In this document: one piece after another, positions 42,141-52,860 of the stretch | Numbering within the stretch: position 1 is the stretch's first letter | How the letters are laid out: each line of letters begins with the position of its first letter | Origin: Alitabrizicola rongguiensis | GTDB lineage: Bacteria; Pseudomonadota; Alphaproteobacteria; Rhodobacterales; Rhodobacteraceae | Length of the DNA: 64,000 bases | Assembly: GCF_021491355.1 (NCBI RefSeq) | Contig: NZ_JAKENF010000001.1 | Span: 620,001 to 684,000, forward strand | Direction: 5' to 3' | Position numbers and translations under genes: made by a program | Notes under the pieces: model-generated | Databases searched by the model: none | What the model was told of the DNA's origin: nothing | Seen by the model: the letters and a program-made list of their open reading frames with translations, nothing else

Positions 42141-42319
42141 AAGTCGATCGCAAGGCCCTTCTTTTCCCAGTCGCCATAGCGCACGGGTTCAGGACCGTCG
42201 CGCCCGCCAAGTTCGGGCGGCAAATTGAGTTGTGCCTTCTTCCGGCGTTCTTCAGCTTCGGCCAGAGCGCGCAGAGCTTCCGGCGGCAGGTCGCGCGGGT
42301 CTTCGTTGCTGTCAGACAT
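42137..42319 (-). CDS. DUF1674/SDHAF4-type succinate dehydrogenase assembly factor
   Basis: 60 residues ending LPPELGGRDGPEPVRYGDWEKKGLAIDF; the GPEPTRYGDWExxGxxxDF end is the SDHAF4 signature. SDHAF4 binds the flavinylated SdhA subunit and aids succinate dehydrogenase assembly. It overlaps the convergent secreted-protein gene by four bases. No sdh genes are in the window. Confidence 0.88.
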   Translation of the reverse strand: MSDSNEDPRDLPPEALRALAEAEERRKKAQLNLPPELGGRDGPEPVRYGDWEKKGLAIDF

Positions 42320-42400
42320 CTGCGGGGCGCCTTCCTTGTAAGCCGTCAGGCGATGATATACGCCAGATCATCAAGGCAGCAAGGCGGGCGGAGGTGCGGC

Positions 42401-43675
42401 ATGGCGGCAGACGGGCTCGCGGCACGAAGCGGAGCCGTAGCGCTTCTGGACGCCGTGCTGGGCGAGCGCAGGCTTCTGTCCGACGTGCTCACAGAACCAA
42501 ACGGGCCTCTCACGGCGCTGACACCCGCCGATCGTGGGCGGGCGCAGCGGCTGGCGATGTCGGTGCTTCGCCATCTCGAACAGGCCGACCGGGTGCTTGA
42601 TCCACATCTGCGCCGCAACCCGCCGCGCACCGTCGCAAACGTCCTGCGCCTTGCGGTCGTGGAACTTGCCGTCGAGCGCGCCGCAGCGCATGGCGTGGTG
42701 AACGCCGCGGTCGAGATGACGCGGCACGGGCGGCGCACCGGCCATTTGTCGGGCCTCGTCAACGCGGTGCTGCGCAAGCTGTCCGACACGCCCGATCTTT
42801 TCGCCGGGATGCCGCCGCAGCGGATGCCGCAATGGCTGCGCCAGCCACTGGTCCGCCGGTGGGGACGCGAGGTGGTGACGGCAATCGAGGCGGTGCAATC
42901 TTCAGCGGCACCCGTTGACCTGACGTTGAAGCCCGGAGCGACACCGCCAACTGGGGCCGAGCGTCTGCCGACAGGCAGCTGGCGGCTCAAGGGCGCGGGC
43001 CAGATCACCGCGCTGCCCGGCTACGCGAGCGGTGATTGGTGGGTGCAGGACGCGGCGGCAGCGCTGCCCGCCCGCATCCTTGCACCGTCGCCGGGGGACC
43101 GGGTGCTCGACCTTTGCGCGGCACCGGGTGGCAAGACCCTGCAACTCGCGGCGGCGGGGGCGCAGGTGACAGCGCTCGACATTTCAGGACCGCGCATGAA
43201 ACGGCTTGGCGAGAACCTCGGCCGCACTGGCCTTTCCGCTGAGGTGGTGGTGGCAGATGCCCTGCACTGGGCGTCGGGCGAGCCGTTCGACGCCGTTTTG
43301 CTCGACGCGCCCTGTTCTGCCACAGGGACGCTCCGGCGCCACCCGGACCTGCCTTTCGTCAAGGACGGCAGCGAACTTGCGGAACTTGTGCCGTTGCAAG
43401 CCCGCTTGTTCGACCGGGCACTTGCCCTTCTCAAGCCAGGCGGGCGGCTAATCTATTGCACCTGCTCGCTTTTCGCCGAGGAAGGCGAGGATCAGGTAAG
43501 AACGGCCCTCGCACGCCATCCCGGTCTGGCGGTCGTTCCACCCGAGGCCGAAGGGCTGGCAACGGAATGGGCGAGCGAAGAAGGCGGGCTGCGCTTGCGC
43601 CCCGACCACTGGGCACTCGAGGGAGGAATCGACGGCTTCTACATCGCGCTTCTGCGCAAACCCGCCGACATCTGA
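42401..43675 (+). CDS. rsmB: RsmB-type 16S rRNA m5C methyltransferase
   Basis: 424 residues. N-terminal NusB-like RNA-binding domain (~140 residues), then a SAM methyltransferase domain with VLDLCAAPGGKTLQLAAAG, LLDAPCSATGTLRRHPD (motif IV Cys) and YCTCSLFAEEGEDQV (nucleophile Cys). Methylates C967 in E. coli; target by homology. ATG 42401 with GGAGG 8 bases upstream. Followed by heparinase and purH. Confidence 0.93.
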   Translation: MAADGLAARSGAVALLDAVLGERRLLSDVLTEPNGPLTALTPADRGRAQRLAMSVLRHLEQADRVLDPHLRRNPPRTVANVLRLAVVELAVERAAAHGVVNAAVEMTRHGRRTGHLSGLVNAVLRKLSDTPDLFAGMPPQRMPQWLRQPLVRRWGREVVTAIEAVQSSAAPVDLTLKPGATPPTGAERLPTGSWRLKGAGQITALPGYASGDWWVQDAAAALPARILAPSPGDRVLDLCAAPGGKTLQLAAAGAQVTALDISGPRMKRLGENLGRTGLSAEVVVADALHWASGEPFDAVLLDAPCSATGTLRRHPDLPFVKDGSELAELVPLQARLFDRALALLKPGGRLIYCTCSLFAEEGEDQVRTALARHPGLAVVPPEAEGLATEWASEEGGLRLRPDHWALEGGIDGFYIALLRKPADI

Positions 43676-43775
43676 ACCGCTTGCGAGGTGACAGTGCCGG
43701 GGGGCGCCGCTATGCTGCTGCGGCGAAGCCCCGCAGAGGGCGTATCCGGCAGTTCAACTCGAACAAGAGGCAGGC

Positions 43776-45509
43776 GTGACCCAAGGAAAAGGTCAGTCCT
43801 TGGTACTGGCGCAGGCGGCAAACCGTCTGCATGCCCGGCTTTCTGGACTTGCCCGCAGCTCGACCGGGTTCCAGTCACAGCCAGAGCCGCGCACCATCGG
43901 CCTTTTTGCCCGGGGCCGACAGATGATCGCTGGCAATTTCCTGTTTGCAGGCAGTCTCGTCGAGGCGCCTGGACTGTCACTCTGGGACATAGCCGTGCCC
44001 GACCACGCCTTCGAAGCCGAACTGCAAGGTTTCGGCTGGCTCGACGATCTGGCTGCCGTGGGCGATTCGGCGGCACGGATGCGAGCACAGGACTGGACCT
44101 GGGGCTGGATCGACCGTTTCAGCACCGGGCGCGGTCCCGGCTGGACCCCGAACCTCACGGGGCGACGGGTGATCCGCTGGATCAACCATGCGGTCCTGCT
44201 TCTCAATGGCCGCGACCGGACGCAGGCCGATGCCTATTTCCGCAGCCTGTCGCGACAGACAGAATTCCTCTCACGCCGCTGGAAGGCCGCCGATCCTGGC
44301 CTGCCGCGGATCGAGGCGCTGACCGGCCTGATCTACGCCGGTCTTTCCCTGACCGGCATGGAGCGTCATGTCCAGCGCGCCCGCGTCGCCCTCGCCGAGG
44401 AATGCGCCCGCGACATTGCCGAAGACGGGAGCATCCCAAGCCGCAACCCCGAGGAGTTGCTCGAGATCTTTACGCTCTTGTCCTGGGCGACGCTGGCGCT
44501 GTCGGAAACGGGGCGGCGGCCCGAACCGGCGCAGACAGCGGCAATCGAGCGCATCGCCCCCACGCTCAGGGCCTTGCGCCATGCCGACGGCGGGCTTGCG
44601 CGGTTCCACGGCGGGGGGCGGGGCCTCGAAGGGCGGCTGGATCAGGCGCTGGCGAGTTCGGGGGTCAAGCCGGCCGGGGCGCCGACCGGCATGGCAATGG
44701 GGTTTGCCAGGATGTCGGGGGGGCGAACCAGCGTGATCATCGACGCGGCAGCGCCCCCCGACGACCGCTACGCCGCCACCGCGCATGCCTCGACTCTCGC
44801 CTTCGAGTTGACCTCGGGACGGCGGCCGTTGATCGTTTCCTGCGGTTCCGGCCTGCCTTTCGGGCCTGACTGGCGAAGGGCCGGCCGCGCGACCGTCTCT
44901 CATTCGACCCTATCGCTCGATGGCTATTCCTCGTCGCGATTCGATCCCTCGGGGCAGGAGCGGCTGATCGATCGGGCCGAAGTCTTCGACGGCCAGATTG
45001 TCAGCCGCCCCTCTGGCACAAGCTTTGGTGCCGCACATGACGGCTGGTCGCGCACCCATGGTCTGACCCATGTGCGTCGGATCGACCTTTCGCATGATGG
45101 CCGCCGAATGGTGGGGGAAGAGCTTCTGGTCGCGGAAAGCCCGGCCGAGCAGAAGCGATTCGAGCAGGTGATGACCCATACCAAGCTCGCCGGCGTGCGC
45201 TTCCAGATCCGCTTCCACCTGCATCCCGATGTCGATGCCGCGCTCGATCTGGGCGGCACCGCCATTTCGCTGGCACTGAAAAGCGGCGAACTGTGGATCT
45301 TCCGTCATACGAGTGGCGCGGAATTGCGCATCGAACCCTCGGTCTATCTGGAAAAGGGGCGGCTCAAGCCCCGCGCGACGCGCCAGATCGTGCTTGCGGG
45401 CCACGCGCAGGACCGCGAGACCCGGATCGGCTGGACCTTGGCAAAGGCTCAGGATACTCCGCTCGCGATTCGCGATCTCGACCGTGAAGATCTCGCTTCG
45501 ATGTCGTGA
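43776..45509 (+). CDS. Heparinase II/III family protein
   Basis: 577 residues, GTG start with AGAGG upstream. N-terminal alpha-helical toroid ([28 protein letters not shown]) and a C-terminal beta-sandwich ([34 protein letters not shown]) as in polysaccharide lyase-like heparinase II/III proteins. The mature protein has no clear signal peptide, which is odd for a polysaccharide lyase. Located between rsmB and purH, in the same direction; I recall this order in other Rhodobacteraceae. Substrate unknown. Confidence 0.85.
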   Translation: MTQGKGQSLVLAQAANRLHARLSGLARSSTGFQSQPEPRTIGLFARGRQMIAGNFLFAGSLVEAPGLSLWDIAVPDHAFEAELQGFGWLDDLAAVGDSAARMRAQDWTWGWIDRFSTGRGPGWTPNLTGRRVIRWINHAVLLLNGRDRTQADAYFRSLSRQTEFLSRRWKAADPGLPRIEALTGLIYAGLSLTGMERHVQRARVALAEECARDIAEDGSIPSRNPEELLEIFTLLSWATLALSETGRRPEPAQTAAIERIAPTLRALRHADGGLARFHGGGRGLEGRLDQALASSGVKPAGAPTGMAMGFARMSGGRTSVIIDAAAPPDDRYAATAHASTLAFELTSGRRPLIVSCGSGLPFGPDWRRAGRATVSHSTLSLDGYSSSRFDPSGQERLIDRAEVFDGQIVSRPSGTSFGAAHDGWSRTHGLTHVRRIDLSHDGRRMVGEELLVAESPAEQKRFEQVMTHTKLAGVRFQIRFHLHPDVDAALDLGGTAISLALKSGELWIFRHTSGAELRIEPSVYLEKGRLKPRATRQIVLAGHAQDRETRIGWTLAKAQDTPLAIRDLDREDLASMS

Positions 45510-45531
45510 CTGGGCAGATGGGGGAAGACAG

Positions 45532-47121
45532 ATGACCAACCTCGTGCCGATCGGCCGCGCGCTGATCTCGGTATCCGACAAGACCGGGCTGGTTGACCTT
45601 GGCCGCGCACTGGCAGCGAAAGGCGTGGAGCTCATCTCGACCGGGGGCACGGCAGCGGCGCTGCGGGCCGCAGGGCTTGTGGTGCGCGACGTGGCCGAAG
45701 TTACCGGTTTTCCCGAAATGATGGACGGCCGGGTCAAGACGCTGCACCCAATGGTGCATGGCGGGCTGCTCGCTTTGCGCGACGATGACGAACATCTGGT
45801 CGCGATGGCCGCCCACGGGATCGAGCCGATCGACCTTCTCATCGTGAACCTCTACCCCTTCGAGGCGACGGTGGCCAAGGGTGCCTCCTACGACGACTGC
45901 ATCGAGAACATCGACATCGGCGGCCCGGCGATGATCCGGGCCGCGGCCAAGAACCACCGCTTCGTCGCCGTCGTGACCGACCCGCAGGATTACCAGCCGC
46001 TTCTCGACCAGATGACGGCGCAAGGCGGGGCCACGAGCTATGCTTTCCGCCAGAAGCTCGCATTGACCGCATATTCCCGCACCGCCGCCTACGACGCGGC
46101 CGTCTCGACCTGGATGGCGAAGACGCTCGAGGTGGCCCAACCCCGCCGCAGGGCCTTTGCAGGGACACTGGCCCAGGGTCTGCGCTATGGCGAGAATCCG
46201 CATCAGTCGGCGGCCTTCTACGTGGATGGCTCGAGCCGGCCCGGCGTCGCTACTGCGCGGCAGTGGCAGGGCAAGGAGCTGTCGTACAACAACATCAACG
46301 ACACCGACGCGGCCTTCGAGCTGGTGGCAGAGTTCCCGCCCTCGGAAGGGCCTGCCGTCGCGATCATCAAGCATGCCAACCCCTGCGGCGTGGCGCGCGG
46401 CGCGACGCTGGCCGAGGCCTATGGCCGCGCATATGACTGCGACCGCACCTCGGCGTTCGGCGGCATCGTGGCGCTGAACCAGCCGCTCGACGCGGCAACG
46501 GCGGAAGAGATTGCCGGAATCTTCACCGAGGTCGTAATCGCCCCCGGCGCGGACGATGGCGCGAAGGCGGTGTTCGCTGCCAAGAAGAACCTGCGGCTCC
46601 TGACCACCAGCGGCCTGCCCGACCCCTACGCACCAGGCCTCGCCTTCAAACAGGTCTCGGGTGGTTTCCTCGTGCAGGACCGTGATGCAGGCCGCATCAC
46701 CGCCGCCGACCTGAAGGTTGTGACGAAGCGCAAGCCGACCGAGGCAGAGATCGCCGACATGCTCTTTGCCTGGCGCGTGGCCAAACACGTCAAGTCAAAC
46801 GCCATCGTCTATGTGAAAAACGGGGCGACCGTGGGCATAGGCGCCGGTCAGATGAGCCGGGTGGACTCCACACGCATTGCCGCCCGCAAGGCCGAGGACA
46901 TGACCGAGGCTCTGGGTCTGGGGGCATCTCCCACCATCGGCTCGGTGGTTGCTTCGGATGCCTTCTTCCCCTTCCCCGACGGATTGCTGACTGCGGCCGA
47001 GGCCGGCGCGACGGCGGTTATCCAGCCAGGCGGGTCGATGAGGGATGACGAAGTGATCGCCGCGGCAGATGCGGCCGGGCTCGCCATGGTCTTTACCGGG
47101 CAACGGCATTTCCGGCACTGA
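45532..47121 (+). CDS. purH: Bifunctional AICAR formyltransferase/IMP cyclohydrolase
   Basis: 529 residues. The N-terminal IMP cyclohydrolase domain has [22 protein letters not shown] and [17 protein letters not shown]; the C-terminal AICAR transformylase has [23 protein letters not shown] and [11 protein letters not shown]. Performs the last two steps of IMP synthesis. Starts 22 bases after the heparinase stop and is followed 2 bases later by lspA. Confidence 0.97.
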   Translation: MTNLVPIGRALISVSDKTGLVDLGRALAAKGVELISTGGTAAALRAAGLVVRDVAEVTGFPEMMDGRVKTLHPMVHGGLLALRDDDEHLVAMAAHGIEPIDLLIVNLYPFEATVAKGASYDDCIENIDIGGPAMIRAAAKNHRFVAVVTDPQDYQPLLDQMTAQGGATSYAFRQKLALTAYSRTAAYDAAVSTWMAKTLEVAQPRRRAFAGTLAQGLRYGENPHQSAAFYVDGSSRPGVATARQWQGKELSYNNINDTDAAFELVAEFPPSEGPAVAIIKHANPCGVARGATLAEAYGRAYDCDRTSAFGGIVALNQPLDAATAEEIAGIFTEVVIAPGADDGAKAVFAAKKNLRLLTTSGLPDPYAPGLAFKQVSGGFLVQDRDAGRITAADLKVVTKRKPTEAEIADMLFAWRVAKHVKSNAIVYVKNGATVGIGAGQMSRVDSTRIAARKAEDMTEALGLGASPTIGSVVASDAFFPFPDGLLTAAEAGATAVIQPGGSMRDDEVIAAADAAGLAMVFTGQRHFRH

Positions 47122-47123
47122 CC

Positions 47124-47618
47124 ATGCGTATCGCCGCCAAGGCCGCCCTCGCAGTCTTCGCACTGGACCAGATCAGCAAGGTCGCGGTGGTCTGGGGGCT
47201 CGACCTTTACCGCCGTCAGGAAATCGACGTTCTGCCGCCGATCCTGAACTTCCGCATGGCATGGAACCAGGGCATCAATTTCGGCCTTCTGTCGGACGAC
47301 ACCGAGATCATGCGTTGGGCGCTCGTAGCGGTGGCGCTCGCAGTCTCGGCCTGGGTCTGGATCTGGGTCAAGCGCGAGAAGACCGGTCCGGCCATGCAGG
47401 TTCTGGCAGGGGTGCTGATCGGGGGCGCACTCGGCAATGTCGTGGACCGCATCATGTACGGGGCCGTTGCCGACTTCCTGAACATGTCCTGTTGCGGGAT
47501 CGAGAATCCCTTTGCTTTCAATGTTGCCGATGTCGCGATCTTCGTTGGCGCGATCGGGCTGGTGCTGTTTGCCGGCAAGGACCAGCCTCCCTCCAAGCGC
47601 CGGACAAAGACCCCGTGA
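47124..47618 (+). CDS. lspA: Lipoprotein signal peptidase
   Basis: 164-residue inner-membrane aspartic protease (SPase II). Four helices and the catalytic pair Asp108 ([16 protein letters not shown]) and Asp136 (FNVADVAIF). Processes prolipoproteins after Lgt; two lipoprotein candidates with lipoboxes are in this window. ATG is 2 bases after the purH stop. Confidence 0.95.
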   Translation: MRIAAKAALAVFALDQISKVAVVWGLDLYRRQEIDVLPPILNFRMAWNQGINFGLLSDDTEIMRWALVAVALAVSAWVWIWVKREKTGPAMQVLAGVLIGGALGNVVDRIMYGAVADFLNMSCCGIENPFAFNVADVAIFVGAIGLVLFAGKDQPPSKRRTKTP

Positions 47619-47671
47619 CGCGCCTCAGGCTTTGCGATAAAGACGGCGGAACAGACGATCTGGAGGCAGGC

Positions 47672-48214
47672 ATGCAGACTCTGAAGTGCGCTTTGGCGAT
47701 CGCGCTCTGCGCGACCGTGGCACTTGGCGCCTGCAATCCCAAGAACCCTCGACTGATGAACATCGCGACGGACGGAGCCGGCCCTGATGAATTCGGGATC
47801 CTGCCGGTCAAGCCGCTGGAACTGCCCGAAAATCTGGCCGAGCTGCCGCCGCCGGACCCGGGTGGAACGAATCTCGTCGACCCGAACCCGCAGGCTGACG
47901 CGATTGCGGCCCTTGGCGGCAACCCGGCAGCCGTGACCCGCGGAGGTTCCATCCCCGCTTCGGATGGAGGGCTGGTGCGATATGCATCACGCTACGGCGT
48001 CGATCCCGACATCCGCCAGGTCCTGGCGGCAGAGGACCTGGAATACCGCCAGCGCCACCAGGGACGCGTTCTGGAGCGTCTCTTCAAGACCAACGTCTAT
48101 TATCGCGCCTACGCGCCGATGTCGCTCAACCAGCATGCCGAGTTGGAGCGTTGGCGCGCCGCCGGCGCGGGCAACGTGTCCGCACCTCCCGCCCAGAAGG
48201 GCGAGAAGAGCTGA
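47672..48214 (+). CDS. DUF3035 (BamF-like) outer membrane lipoprotein
   Basis: 180 residues with a lipoprotein signal (IALCATVALGAC; lipobox LGAC). Family block: PRLMNIATDGAGPDEFGILPVKPLELPENLAELPPPDPGGTNLVDPNP. DUF3035 proteins are annotated as an alphaproteobacterial BAM-complex lipoprotein (BamF); I state that from memory. GGAGG precedes the ATG. Lies just after lspA. Confidence 0.85.
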   Translation: MQTLKCALAIALCATVALGACNPKNPRLMNIATDGAGPDEFGILPVKPLELPENLAELPPPDPGGTNLVDPNPQADAIAALGGNPAAVTRGGSIPASDGGLVRYASRYGVDPDIRQVLAAEDLEYRQRHQGRVLERLFKTNVYYRAYAPMSLNQHAELERWRAAGAGNVSAPPAQKGEKS

Positions 48215-48316
48215 ACCAGCCTTTCGCGCTCCGCTGTCATCAAATCCGCGTTGGGCGGGATTGTGTGGCGGGGCCGCTTCGTTAGGTTCGCCCGGAGGCA
48301 GCAATCGGGGCCGAGC

Positions 48317-49660
48317 ATGATGCAAAGATTTCGGGCGCTTGTTGCCGCCATTGGCCTGTGCCGCGTATGTAATCCCGCACTGGCCGAGAAGGTGACGGAC
48401 TTTACCCTGCCGAATGGCCTTCAGGTCGTGGTGATCGAGGATCACCGCGCACCAGTGGTGACGCAAATGGTCTGGTACAAGGTCGGTGCCGCCGACGAGG
48501 CGCCCGGCCATTCCGGCATCGCCCATTTCCTGGAACACCTGATGTTCAAGGGGACGGACGATGTGCCCTCGGGCCAGTTCTCTGCCATCGTCGAGGCGCA
48601 GGGCGGCAGCGACAACGCCTTCACCTCATGGGACTACACTGCCTATTTCCAGAGGGTCGCGGCTGACCGGCTGGACATGATGATGAAGCTTGAATCCGAC
48701 AGGATGCGCGACCTGCGCCTGACGGAAGATGATGTGACCACCGAGAGGCAGGTGATCCTCGAAGAGCGGAACCAGCGGACCGACAGCGATCCCTCTGCCC
48801 TGTTCGGAGAGCAAACAAGGGCAGCGCAGTTCCTCAACCATCCCTACGGCATCCCGATCATCGGTTGGCGGCACGAGATGGAGCAGCTGAGCCGAGAGGA
48901 CGCGCTGGATTTCTACCAGACCTACTACGCACCGAACAATGCAATCCTCGTGGTCGCGGGCGATGTGCAGCCGGATGCGGTCAAGCAGCTTGCCGAGACC
49001 CACTATGGCCCACTGAAGCCTACCGGGAACCTGCCGGTGCGCGAGCGTCCGCAGGAACCCCCGCAACGTGCCGAGCGGCGGCTGGCGATGGCCGACCCGC
49101 AGATCGCGCAGCCCTATGTTTCGCGCAGCTACCTCGCCCCCGCCCGCAAGTCTGGCGACCAGAAACAGGCAGCTGCGTTGGCCGTTCTGGCAGAGTTGCT
49201 GGGCGGTAGCGGCACAACCTCGGTTCTGGCCAAGGCCCTGGCCTTCGACAATCCGAAGGCCGTCTATGTCTCGGCCATCTACGAAGGCGAGGCATTGGAT
49301 TCCACGCTGTTCGGCTTGGCCATCGCCCCGGTTCCGGGCGTCAGTCTCGACGAGGCCGAGGCGGCGATGGACGGCGTGATCGCCCAGTTCCTGGCAGACG
49401 GGGTCGATCCGGCTGCATTGGAAAGGATCAAGACCCAGATCCGCGCTGCGCAAATCTACGGGATGGACAATGCCGAAGGACTTGCACAGCGCTATGGCGA
49501 AGCTCTCGCAGTGGGACTGACGGTCGAAGACGTGAAGGCATGGCCCGATGTCCTGCAGGCGGTGACCGCGGATGACGTCATGGCGGCGGCGAACCTTGTC
49601 TTGAACCGCGACAATGCCGTGACCGGCCATCTTGAGCAGGCTCAGGAGGTGATGCCATGA
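48317..49660 (+). CDS. M16 family zinc peptidase, catalytic subunit
   Basis: 447 residues with a signal peptide (VAAIGLCRVCNPALAE). The inverted zinc motif HxxEH is HFLEH, with the distal Glu in LEERNQRTDSD. Two M16 half-domains. Periplasmic pitrilysin/processing-peptidase-like. It overlaps by four bases with a second M16 gene lacking the zinc site, the usual catalytic/non-catalytic pair. Start at 48317 (second Met is 3 bases on). Confidence 0.93.
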   Translation: MMQRFRALVAAIGLCRVCNPALAEKVTDFTLPNGLQVVVIEDHRAPVVTQMVWYKVGAADEAPGHSGIAHFLEHLMFKGTDDVPSGQFSAIVEAQGGSDNAFTSWDYTAYFQRVAADRLDMMMKLESDRMRDLRLTEDDVTTERQVILEERNQRTDSDPSALFGEQTRAAQFLNHPYGIPIIGWRHEMEQLSREDALDFYQTYYAPNNAILVVAGDVQPDAVKQLAETHYGPLKPTGNLPVRERPQEPPQRAERRLAMADPQIAQPYVSRSYLAPARKSGDQKQAAALAVLAELLGGSGTTSVLAKALAFDNPKAVYVSAIYEGEALDSTLFGLAIAPVPGVSLDEAEAAMDGVIAQFLADGVDPAALERIKTQIRAAQIYGMDNAEGLAQRYGEALAVGLTVEDVKAWPDVLQAVTADDVMAAANLVLNRDNAVTGHLEQAQEVMP

Positions 49661-50964
49661 TCGCAATTCGCCTGGCGACGCTGATCGGCGCGGTCCTGTT
49701 TGCCCTGCCCTTGCGAGCCGAGATCAGCGTGCAGGAGGTAACCTCACCCGGCGGGATCACCGCCTGGCTGGTCGAGGATCACGAAATTCCATTCACCGCG
49801 CTCGAGATCGCCTTTCAGGGCGGAACGGGCCTCGACCTGCCGGGCGAACGCGGAGCGGTCAACCTGATGGCGGCAACGCTGGAGGAGGGCTCTGGCGACA
49901 TGGACGCACAGGCCTTCGCCGAGGCGCGGGATGGTCTGGCGGCGGGGATCAGCTTTGGCGCAAATCAGGATGCCGTTTCGATCTCGGCGCGCTTCCTGAC
50001 CGAGAACCGCGATCGGGCGGTCGAACTGCTGCGGCAGGCGATCACCAGCCCGCGCTTCGACCAGTCGGCGGTCGACCGCGTGCGGGGTCAGGTGTTGTCC
50101 AATCTCGCCTCGGATGCGACCGACCCGTCGGCAATTGCCGGCGACACCCTCAATGCCCTCGCCTTCGGCAAGCACCCCTACGGATCAGACGATAGCGGCA
50201 CTCCGGAAAGCGTCGCGGCCCTGACCCGCGACGACCTGATCGAGGCAAAGGCGCGCACCATGGCCCGCGACCGTCTGCATGTGGCGGCCGTGGGCGACAT
50301 CACGCCTGACGAGCTTGGAAAGCTGCTGGACCGGTTGTTTGGCGACCTGCCGGACACGGGCGCGCCCTTGCCGGGCCGCGCCACCTGGCAGGCACCGGGG
50401 GGTGTGAAGGTCGTAGACTTCGCCTCTCCCCAATCCATCGTCGTCTTTGGCCAATCCGGCATCCGGCGTGACGATCCGGATTTCTTTGCGGCCTATCTGA
50501 TGAACGAGATCCTCGGAGGCAGCCGCTTCTCCGCCCGGCTGATGACCGAAGTCCGCGAGAAACGTGGCCTGACCTACGGTATCGGGACTTATCTGCTGCC
50601 GATGGCCTATGGCGAGTCGCTGATCGGGCAGATGGCGACCGCCAACGCCAATGTCGGCCCGTCGATCGACCTAATCCGGGCGGAATGGTCGCGGATGGCG
50701 AAGGACGGCGTCTCAGCCGAAGAACTGGCCGCAACGAAGACTTACCTGACCGGCTCCTACCCCTTGCGCTTCGATGGTAATTCGCAGATCGCCGAGATAC
50801 TGGTGGGGATGCAGATGGACGGGCTTTCCCCAGACTACATCAAGACCCGGAATGCGAAGATCGAAGCGGTTACGCAGGACGACATCAAGCGCGTCGCGGC
50901 CCGGTTGCTGACACCGGACGGACTGCAATTCGTCGTGGTCGGGCGGCCGGACGGGTTGAAATAG
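49657..50964 (+). CDS. M16 family protein, non-catalytic partner
   Basis: 435 residues with a signal peptide (IRLATLIGAVLFALPLRAE). The region matching HxxEH reads GAVNLMAATL, so no zinc site. The R/Y substrate-binding motif is kept (SRFSARLMTEVREKRGLTYGIG). By analogy with MPP and other paired M16 enzymes it should form a heterodimer with the product of the preceding, overlapping gene. Confidence 0.93.
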   Translation: MIAIRLATLIGAVLFALPLRAEISVQEVTSPGGITAWLVEDHEIPFTALEIAFQGGTGLDLPGERGAVNLMAATLEEGSGDMDAQAFAEARDGLAAGISFGANQDAVSISARFLTENRDRAVELLRQAITSPRFDQSAVDRVRGQVLSNLASDATDPSAIAGDTLNALAFGKHPYGSDDSGTPESVAALTRDDLIEAKARTMARDRLHVAAVGDITPDELGKLLDRLFGDLPDTGAPLPGRATWQAPGGVKVVDFASPQSIVVFGQSGIRRDDPDFFAAYLMNEILGGSRFSARLMTEVREKRGLTYGIGTYLLPMAYGESLIGQMATANANVGPSIDLIRAEWSRMAKDGVSAEELAATKTYLTGSYPLRFDGNSQIAEILVGMQMDGLSPDYIKTRNAKIEAVTQDDIKRVAARLLTPDGLQFVVVGRPDGLK

Positions 50965-51024
50965 GCCGAGTGAGGCCCCTCTTTTCCGTAGTGGAATCGC
51001 GGGGGCACTGCTACCCTTGGTGGC

Positions 51025-52860
51025 ATGACACTTGACACCCCCAATATCGTGGTCGGGCGGCCGGTGATCCGGCAGCTGGATGAAGCGGCGATCAACCGGA
51101 TCGCGGCGGGCGAGGTGGTGGAACGGCCGGCCTCGGCGGTGAAGGAACTGGTCGAGAATGCGCTGGATGCGGGCGCGCGGCGGATCACGGTGGATTATGC
51201 CGATGGCGGCAAGACGCTGATCCGCGTGGCCGATGACGGCTGCGGGATGACGGCGGAGGATCTGCCGCTGGCGCTGGCGCGCCACGCGACTTCGAAGATC
51301 GACGGGTCTGACCTGCTCGACGTCACGAGCTTCGGTTTCCGGGGTGAGGCGCTGCCCTCGCTCGGGGCAGTCGGGCGGCTGACCATCACCTCTCGGGCCG
51401 AGGGCGAGGCGGGGGCGAGCCTGTCCGTTTCGGGCGGGCGGATGGAGCCGGTGCGGCCGGCGGCGCTGAACCGGGGCACCGTCGTGGAGTTGCGCGACCT
51501 GTTCTTCGCCACGCCCGCGCGGCTGAAGTTCCTGCGCAGCGACCGGGCCGAGGCGCAGGCCATCGGCGAGGTGGTGCGGCGGCTGGCGCTTGCCGAGCCG
51601 ACCGTGGGCTTCACCCTGCGCGACGTCTCAGGCGGTGGTGAGGGGCGGATGATGTTCCGCGCCGACCCAGAGGCGGGCGACCTGTTCGACGCGCTGCACC
51701 GGCGGGTTGCAGGGGTTGTGGGCGCGGATTTCGCCGCGAACGCCCTGCCGATCGACCTGAAGCAGGAGGGGATGCGCCTGACAGGATACGCGGCGCTGCC
51801 GACCTATTCGCGGGGCTCGTCGGTGGCGCAATACCTGTTCGTCAACGGGCGGCCGGTGCAGGACAGGATGCTGCTCGGCGCGTTGCGCGCCGCCTACATG
51901 GACGTGCTGAGCCGCGACCGGCATCCGGCGGCGGTCCTGACGCTCAGCGTCGATCCGCAGCGGGTGGACGTCAACGTGCATCCGGCCAAGGCCGAGGTGC
52001 GCTTCCGCGAACCGGCACTTGCGCGGAGCCTGATCGTCGGCGGGCTGCGGCAGGCACTGAGCGGCGCCGGGCACCGGGCGTCCTCGACCGTGGGGGCGGC
52101 GACACTGGCGGCGCTTCGCCCGGAAGAGGTCGCCAGCCCGCGCGTCTACCAGATGGACCGGCCTTCGGGCTCGGTGCTGAGCCGGGCAGCAGTCTGGCAG
52201 GCCCCTCTGCCACAGCCGGGCTTTGCCGAAGCCCCTTCGGCACGGGTGGAACCTGTCCCGCAGGAACCGGCGCTGGAGGCGCGGCCGCTCGGCGCGGCGC
52301 GGGCGCAGGTGCACGAGAACTACATCATCGCTCAGACGGAAACGGGCATGGTGATCGTCGATCAGCATGCCGCGCATGAGCGGCTGGTCTATGAGCGGCT
52401 GAAGCGGCAGATGGCCGAGACAGGGATCGCGGCGCAGGCGCTGTTGATCCCGGAGATCGTGGACCTGTCGGCCCCGGATGCCGCGCGGTTGCTGGAATTG
52501 GCACCCGAGCTGGAGCGGCTGGGGCTGGTGATTGAGCCCTTCGGCGGCACGGCGGTGGCGGTGCGGGAGACGCCTGCGATTCTTGGCCGGGTCGATGCGG
52601 CAGCGCTGCTGCGCGACATGCTGGATGAACTGGCCGATCTGGGCGACTCGTCGCTCTTGCGCGGTCGGATCGACGCGGTGCTGAGCCGGATGGCCTGCCA
52701 CGGCTCGGTGCGCTCGGGGCGGCAGATGCGGGCCGAGGAGATGAACGCGCTCTTGCGCGAGATGGAGGCGACGCCACTTTCGGGCCAGTGCAATCACGGC
52801 CGGCCGACCTATGTTGAGTTGAAGCTGGCCGACATCGAGCGGCTTTTCGGACGGACATGA
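51025..52860 (+). CDS. mutL: DNA mismatch repair protein MutL
   Basis: 611 residues. N-terminal GHKL ATPase: [20 protein letters not shown] and [18 protein letters not shown]-terminal dimerisation domain contains the endonuclease motif [12 protein letters not shown] (from Asp446) with ACHGSVRSG and [12 protein letters not shown], so this is a nicking MutL, as expected in a bacterium lacking MutH. Coupled to rmuC by a four-base overlap. Confidence 0.96.
   Translation: MTLDTPNIVVGRPVIRQLDEAAINRIAAGEVVERPASAVKELVENALDAGARRITVDYADGGKTLIRVADDGCGMTAEDLPLALARHATSKIDGSDLLDVTSFGFRGEALPSLGAVGRLTITSRAEGEAGASLSVSGGRMEPVRPAALNRGTVVELRDLFFATPARLKFLRSDRAEAQAIGEVVRRLALAEPTVGFTLRDVSGGGEGRMMFRADPEAGDLFDALHRRVAGVVGADFAANALPIDLKQEGMRLTGYAALPTYSRGSSVAQYLFVNGRPVQDRMLLGALRAAYMDVLSRDRHPAAVLTLSVDPQRVDVNVHPAKAEVRFREPALARSLIVGGLRQALSGAGHRASSTVGAATLAALRPEEVASPRVYQMDRPSGSVLSRAAVWQAPLPQPGFAEAPSARVEPVPQEPALEARPLGAARAQVHENYIIAQTETGMVIVDQHAAHERLVYERLKRQMAETGIAAQALLIPEIVDLSAPDAARLLELAPELERLGLVIEPFGGTAVAVRETPAILGRVDAAALLRDMLDELADLGDSSLLRGRIDAVLSRMACHGSVRSGRQMRAEEMNALLREMEATPLSGQCNHGRPTYVELKLADIERLFGRT

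Noticed and set aside
45364-46788. Long antisense frame across purH
   Set aside because: purH motifs are complete on the plus strand; the antisense frame is a codon-bias artefact.
49657-50964. Second M16 gene as a decayed pseudogene
   Set aside because: The frame is complete with signal peptide and R/Y motif. Loss of HxxEH is normal for the non-catalytic half of paired M16 enzymes.
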